Part shown: piece after piece, positions 61,388 through 64,000 of the stretch
Numbering within the stretch: the stretch's first letter is position 1
Layout of the letters: every line of letters begins with the position of its first letter
Assembly: GCA_045578865.1 (NCBI GenBank)
Contig: JAZNLB010000017.1
Span: 38,318 to 102,317, forward strand
Direction of reading: 5' to 3'
Length of the DNA stretch: 64,000 nt
DNA from: RGIG2041 sp045578865
GTDB taxonomy: Bacteria > Bacillota > Clostridia > UBA1381 > UMGS1253
Translations under genes and position numbers: made by a program
Notes under the pieces: model-generated
What the model saw: the letters and a program-made list of their open reading frames with translations, nothing else
Databases searched by the model: none
What the model was told of the DNA's origin: nothing

Positions 61388-63157
61388 TTATCTCTCCTTT
61401 AGTTTCTCTGCCAGCGCTTCATTCGGGGTAATATAAACGGTGTTGTATACATCATAAATTACCCTGCCGGCCCTTGCTCCCGACGGTTTTTTCACATTTT
61501 TGATTTGCGTATAATCCACAGGCACCTGCGCCGAACTTTTTGCGCTTGAAAAAGTTGCCGCCAGCACGGCCGCTTCACGCAGCGTTCTTTCAGGTACATC
61601 TTTATTTACACCCAGTTTAATAATGGTATGTGCGCCCGGAAAATTTTTGGTGTGAAACCACCAGTCCGCATTATTTGCAAAACGCAGCGTCAGGTAATCA
61701 TTTTGTGCGTTGTTCTTTCCGCAATAGATGTCAAAGCCGTCACTGCTGATAAAATGCAGCGGTGCGGACATCTTTTGCGCCTCCGCTTTTCCTTTCTTCT
61801 TTACGGCACGCACGATATAGCCGTACTCGGCAAGTTCAGCGCGGATTTCATTTAACTCCGCTTCGTTTGCCGCCATATTGCAGTTTTGCTCCACGCTTTG
61901 CAGGTACGCAAGTTCCTCTCGCGCCAGCGCAAGTTGCTTGGTCGCTTCCACAAGCGCCGTTTTCGCCTTGTTATATTTCTTATAATATTTCTGTGCATTT
62001 TTCTGCGGCGTGAGCGCAGAGTCTAACGGTATGGAAATCTGTTCCATATCCTCTGCGTAAAAATTTTCCACAACCGCCAGTTTGTCTCCGTTTCGGATAC
62101 GGTACAAGTTGGCGGTAATCAACTCCCCGTAGAGTTTGTATTTATCCATGTTCTGTGCATCGGCCACTGTTTTTTCCAAAAGCACAATCTTTTTAGCACA
62201 GCGCATGATATTGTTTGCAACGATTTTTAAAATCACCGCACTTTTCTGTTTCTGCCTCTCCGCCGTGTCGCGGATATGGTAATATCCATCTACAACTTCG
62301 CTCATCTGCGTGCAGGTAACCACCTCGGCGGCATTTTGGTATTGCTTTGTCGGCAAGGCACAAAACTCAATCGGTTTGTTTTGCAAATCACAAATCAGAC
62401 AAGGTGCAAATTTGTTTTCACACACCAGCGCAAACACCGCACAAATACGATTGCACAGGCGCATTTTCAGCGCCTCTGTCAAATCGGCGACCGGAAAATC
62501 CGTGCAGTCAAATACATTATAACAAATTTCTCTCGCTACAAGCGGGCTGATGCCCTCAAACGCATTTAAAATCAATTTGTCCACAGTTTTTTCTTCGCTT
62601 GACTCTATAGCAGTACGCACCTGAATTTCCTCAGCCGTCAGCGGATTTAATTTTTCCTGCGGCGGCGGGCCTTCATAGCGCATGCCGGGCAAAATCTGGC
62701 GCACGGCGCTGACAGTAAAATCAATATGCTTAATCGCATCGAGTATCCTGCCGCCGTCATCGGTCAAAATAATATTGGAGTGGCGCCCCATAATTTCAAT
62801 AATTAAATGCTTTACGGTTAAATCGCCGAGTTCGGTGTACGATTCAATACAAAAATCCAGCACACGCTCAAACTCCGGTTGCTTTACAGCAAGGAGTCTG
62901 CCGCCGCAAAGGTGCTTTCGAAGCAACATACAAAACATCGGTGCGCTTTTCGGGTTTTCCTTTGTATGCACGGTGATGTGCGCTCTCGGATTTGAAGAAC
63001 TTGCAGATAAAAGCATGCGGATATTTTCCGTTTTTGTGCGGAAAATCAACGCCAGTTCATCGCGCTCCGGCTGATACACCTTGTCAACCTTTGCCTCCAC
63101 AAGTTTTTCAGAAAACTCCAGAGCAAGCGCGCGCACGGCAATCGCATCCAATGCCAT
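61388..63157 (-). CDS. rqcH: Rqc2/NFACT protein RqcH
   Basis: Ribosome quality control factor that binds the obstructed 50S subunit and adds C-terminal Ala tails in bacteria. NFACT-N domain at the start (MALDAIAVRALALEFSEKLV, then KVYQPERDELAL), a coiled coil (about 370-440) and the NFACT-R domain near the end (DWWFHTKNFPGAHTIIKLG). 589 residues is normal. Older names are FbpA or fibronectin-binding protein. Upstream is the four-helix-bundle element. Confidence 0.95.
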   Translation of the reverse strand: MALDAIAVRALALEFSEKLVEAKVDKVYQPERDELALIFRTKTENIRMLLSASSSNPRAHITVHTKENPKSAPMFCMLLRKHLCGGRLLAVKQPEFERVLDFCIESYTELGDLTVKHLIIEIMGRHSNIILTDDGGRILDAIKHIDFTVSAVRQILPGMRYEGPPPQEKLNPLTAEEIQVRTAIESSEEKTVDKLILNAFEGISPLVAREICYNVFDCTDFPVADLTEALKMRLCNRICAVFALVCENKFAPCLICDLQNKPIEFCALPTKQYQNAAEVVTCTQMSEVVDGYYHIRDTAERQKQKSAVILKIVANNIMRCAKKIVLLEKTVADAQNMDKYKLYGELITANLYRIRNGDKLAVVENFYAEDMEQISIPLDSALTPQKNAQKYYKKYNKAKTALVEATKQLALAREELAYLQSVEQNCNMAANEAELNEIRAELAEYGYIVRAVKKKGKAEAQKMSAPLHFISSDGFDIYCGKNNAQNDYLTLRFANNADWWFHTKNFPGAHTIIKLGVNKDVPERTLREAAVLAATFSSAKSSAQVPVDYTQIKNVKKPSGARAGRVIYDVYNTVYITPNEALAEKLKER

Positions 63158-63262
63158 CTATGCCACCTCCTTTTCGAGTCTCTACAAATATATAATATGT
63201 AATTATACTTTTTTTTAGCCCCCGTGTCAAGGGAGAATGACCTGTGCAGTCCCGTGTTTTTG

Positions 63263-63308
63263 TAACTTCTTTCCTATTTACTATTACGCCTTGCTTTTCA
63301 AAATCGAC
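63263..63308. repeat. Left imperfect direct repeat flanking the four-helix-bundle element
   Basis: TAACTTCTTTCCTATTTACT and onward to AAAATCGACA resembles 63953-64000 (TTACTTCTTCCTTATTCACT to AAAATCGACA) base for base over most of its length. The pair encloses the hairpin array and the gene at 63565. Confidence 0.6.
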
Positions 63309-63333
63309 AAGTTTTTTAGGGAATAGGTTTTTA

Positions 63334-63500
63334 GTGATATTCCATCTTCGATGGAGTGATATTTTTGATAAATCAAAAGTGATATTGAAACCTTTGGTTT
63401 CAGTGATATTATATTTGCCCTTAAACTGTGCGAAGCACAATATCACTCGGCGTAAGCCGAATATAGCTGCGTAGCAATATAACTTGCCGCAGGCAAATAT
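63334..63500. repeat. Array of seven hairpins with GTGATATT spacers
   Basis: Perfect hairpins at 63341-63355, 63364-63377, 63386-63402, 63428-63438, 63447-63460, 63466-63475 and 63484-63496, for example TCGGC-GTAA-GCCGA and TTGCC-GCA-GGCAA. The first three are separated by GTGATATT (four copies); AATATCAC follows the fourth, and AATATA lies between later ones. Stem sequences all differ, so it is not a CRISPR or simple tandem repeat. Confidence 0.8.
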
Positions 63501-63505
63501 AACTT

Positions 63506-63536
63506 AAAAAAAGACATCCTACTGGATGTCTTTTTT
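63506..63536. terminator. Terminator of the four-helix-bundle gene
   Basis: AAAAAAAGACATCC-TACT-GGATGTCTTTTTT between the gene's stop and the hairpin array. Confidence 0.8.
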
Positions 63537-63564
63537 CTGGCAAGATAGAACAATAATGATGCAT

Positions 63565-63909
63565 TCATTTATTGTTTTTCTTTGCTGTATTTATTGATGA
63601 AATAAGAATTTTCTTTAATTCAATGCACCTATCAAGAATCGTTTTATCTTCATAATATCCACTCTCAATAAGCAATTCAATCCAATATTCGCTTTCAGTG
63701 CCTTCTTTTAAAGCAATTTGCAGTTTTGCAATGAAGTCATTTTTACCGTGCCCGTAAAATGCTTCTCTAATGTTTGCGCCAATACTCGTTCCGCTACGAA
63801 TAAGTTGATTTGTAAGTACACTTTCTCGTTTTTCACTTTTCACCTTATTACAAACTTTAATTATATCTAATGCAAACTGTTTTGATTTTGTAAGCAACGG
63901 ACTTTCCAT
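63565..63909 (-). CDS. Four-helix-bundle protein (23S rRNA intervening-sequence protein family)
   Basis: A 114-residue helical protein. LLTKSKQFALDIIKVCNKV, LTNQLIRSGTSIGANIREA and EGTESEYWIELLIESGYY are the family hallmarks, shared with the Avd-type four-helix-bundle proteins of diversity-generating retroelements. The function is unknown. The ATG at 63909 has an AAAAGGAG site. Between the start and the right direct repeat lies a TCAAACTCGC/GCGAGTTTGA hairpin. No rRNA gene or reverse transcriptase is nearby, so this is a free-standing copy. Confidence 0.88.
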   Translation of the reverse strand: MESPLLTKSKQFALDIIKVCNKVKSEKRESVLTNQLIRSGTSIGANIREAFYGHGKNDFIAKLQIALKEGTESEYWIELLIESGYYEDKTILDRCIELKKILISSINTAKKNNK

Positions 63910-63926
63910 AAGTTTTCTCCTTTTAA

Positions 63927-63949
63927 TCAAACTCGCTTTGCGAGTTTGA
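63927..63949. repeat. Hairpin upstream of the four-helix-bundle gene
   Basis: TCAAACTCGC-TTT-GCGAGTTTGA, a perfect 10-bp stem immediately before the ribosome site of the gene. Confidence 0.7.
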
Positions 63950-63952
63950 TCC

Positions 63953-64000
63953 TTACTTCTTCCTTATTCACTATTACTTATTACTTTCCAAAAATCGACA
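63953..64000. repeat. Right imperfect direct repeat flanking the four-helix-bundle element
   Basis: Second member of the pair described at 63263; it ends exactly at the window edge in AAAATCGACA, so what follows cannot be seen. Confidence 0.55.

Noticed and set aside
63334..63500. Hairpin array considered as CRISPR or tandem repeat
   Set aside because: The hairpin stems are all different and the only repeated unit is the 8-base spacer GTGATATT; no cas genes.

Overview
The window looks like a chromosomal segment of a strictly anaerobic, fermentative member of the Firmicutes, most likely class Clostridia. The evidence is [FeFe]-hydrogenase maturation genes (hydG, hydF), pyruvate formate-lyase and its activase, HPr kinase, SpoIID, two S-layer (SLH) proteins, VanW and 3D cell-wall proteins, meso-diaminopimelate dehydrogenase, the short HisG plus HisZ form of histidine biosynthesis, and Firmicutes-type rpoB/rpoC and str genes. 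Genes are tightly packed. Many have near-consensus sigma-A promoters and short GC hairpin terminators. No tRNA, rRNA, CRISPR array or intact transposase was seen.

Layout. 1-0.64 kb: 3'-truncated hprK. 0.8-3.7 kb: large SLH protein. 3.8-12.5 kb: EamA transporter followed by a compact histidine operon (regulator yerC, then hisZ-G-D-C-B-H-A-F-IE), all on the minus strand. 12.7-15.1 kb: small membrane protein, yajC and a copper-amine-oxidase-like surface protein. 15.2-22.6 kb: rpoB-rpoC. 23-27.5 kb: HAD phosphatase, hydF, hydG, a TM1266-like protein and a SLOG protein. 27.5-31.5 kb: second SLH protein, then three small proteins and spoIID. 31.7-35.1 kb: accessory cassette with a possible papain-like effector, two duplicated lipoproteins and a membrane protein. 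35.4-49.6 kb: DUF1846, radical SAM, UPF0210 and ACT proteins, VanW, a 3D-domain protein, an SSB-like protein, pflB-pflA, greA, an unknown gene and a comM-like ATPase. 49.7-54.6 kb: L7Ae-like gene, rpsL, rpsG, fusA and tuf. 54.7-56.3 kb: second accessory patch with a candidate structured RNA, two possible immunity-like genes and a 5'-truncated copy of the 32-kb effector gene. 56.4-63.2 kb: yqeY, rpsU, glycolipid glucosyltransferase, ispD, ispF, MgtC, ddh and rqcH. 63.2-64 kb: a four-helix-bundle gene with an array of hairpins, between imperfect direct repeats.

How the genes work together. The histidine operon covers every step from PRPP to histidine except histinol-phosphate phosphatase, and a TrpR-like regulator heads it behind a promoter with a palindrome in its spacer. 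HydG and HydF build the hydrogenase cofactor, and PflB/PflA supply fermentative formate and acetyl-CoA. The SLH, VanW, 3D, Ddh and glycolipid proteins belong to the envelope.

The parts that look least described are: a hydrogenase-maturation leader with mutually exclusive terminator and antiterminator helices; a candidate promoter-to-terminator structured RNA at 54.7-54.84 kb; the pair of related accessory loci at 32-35 kb and 55-56.3 kb; and the repeat-bounded hairpin array with a four-helix-bundle gene at the right end. All calls come from reading the sequence alone. Family names come from recall of family motifs, not from searches.
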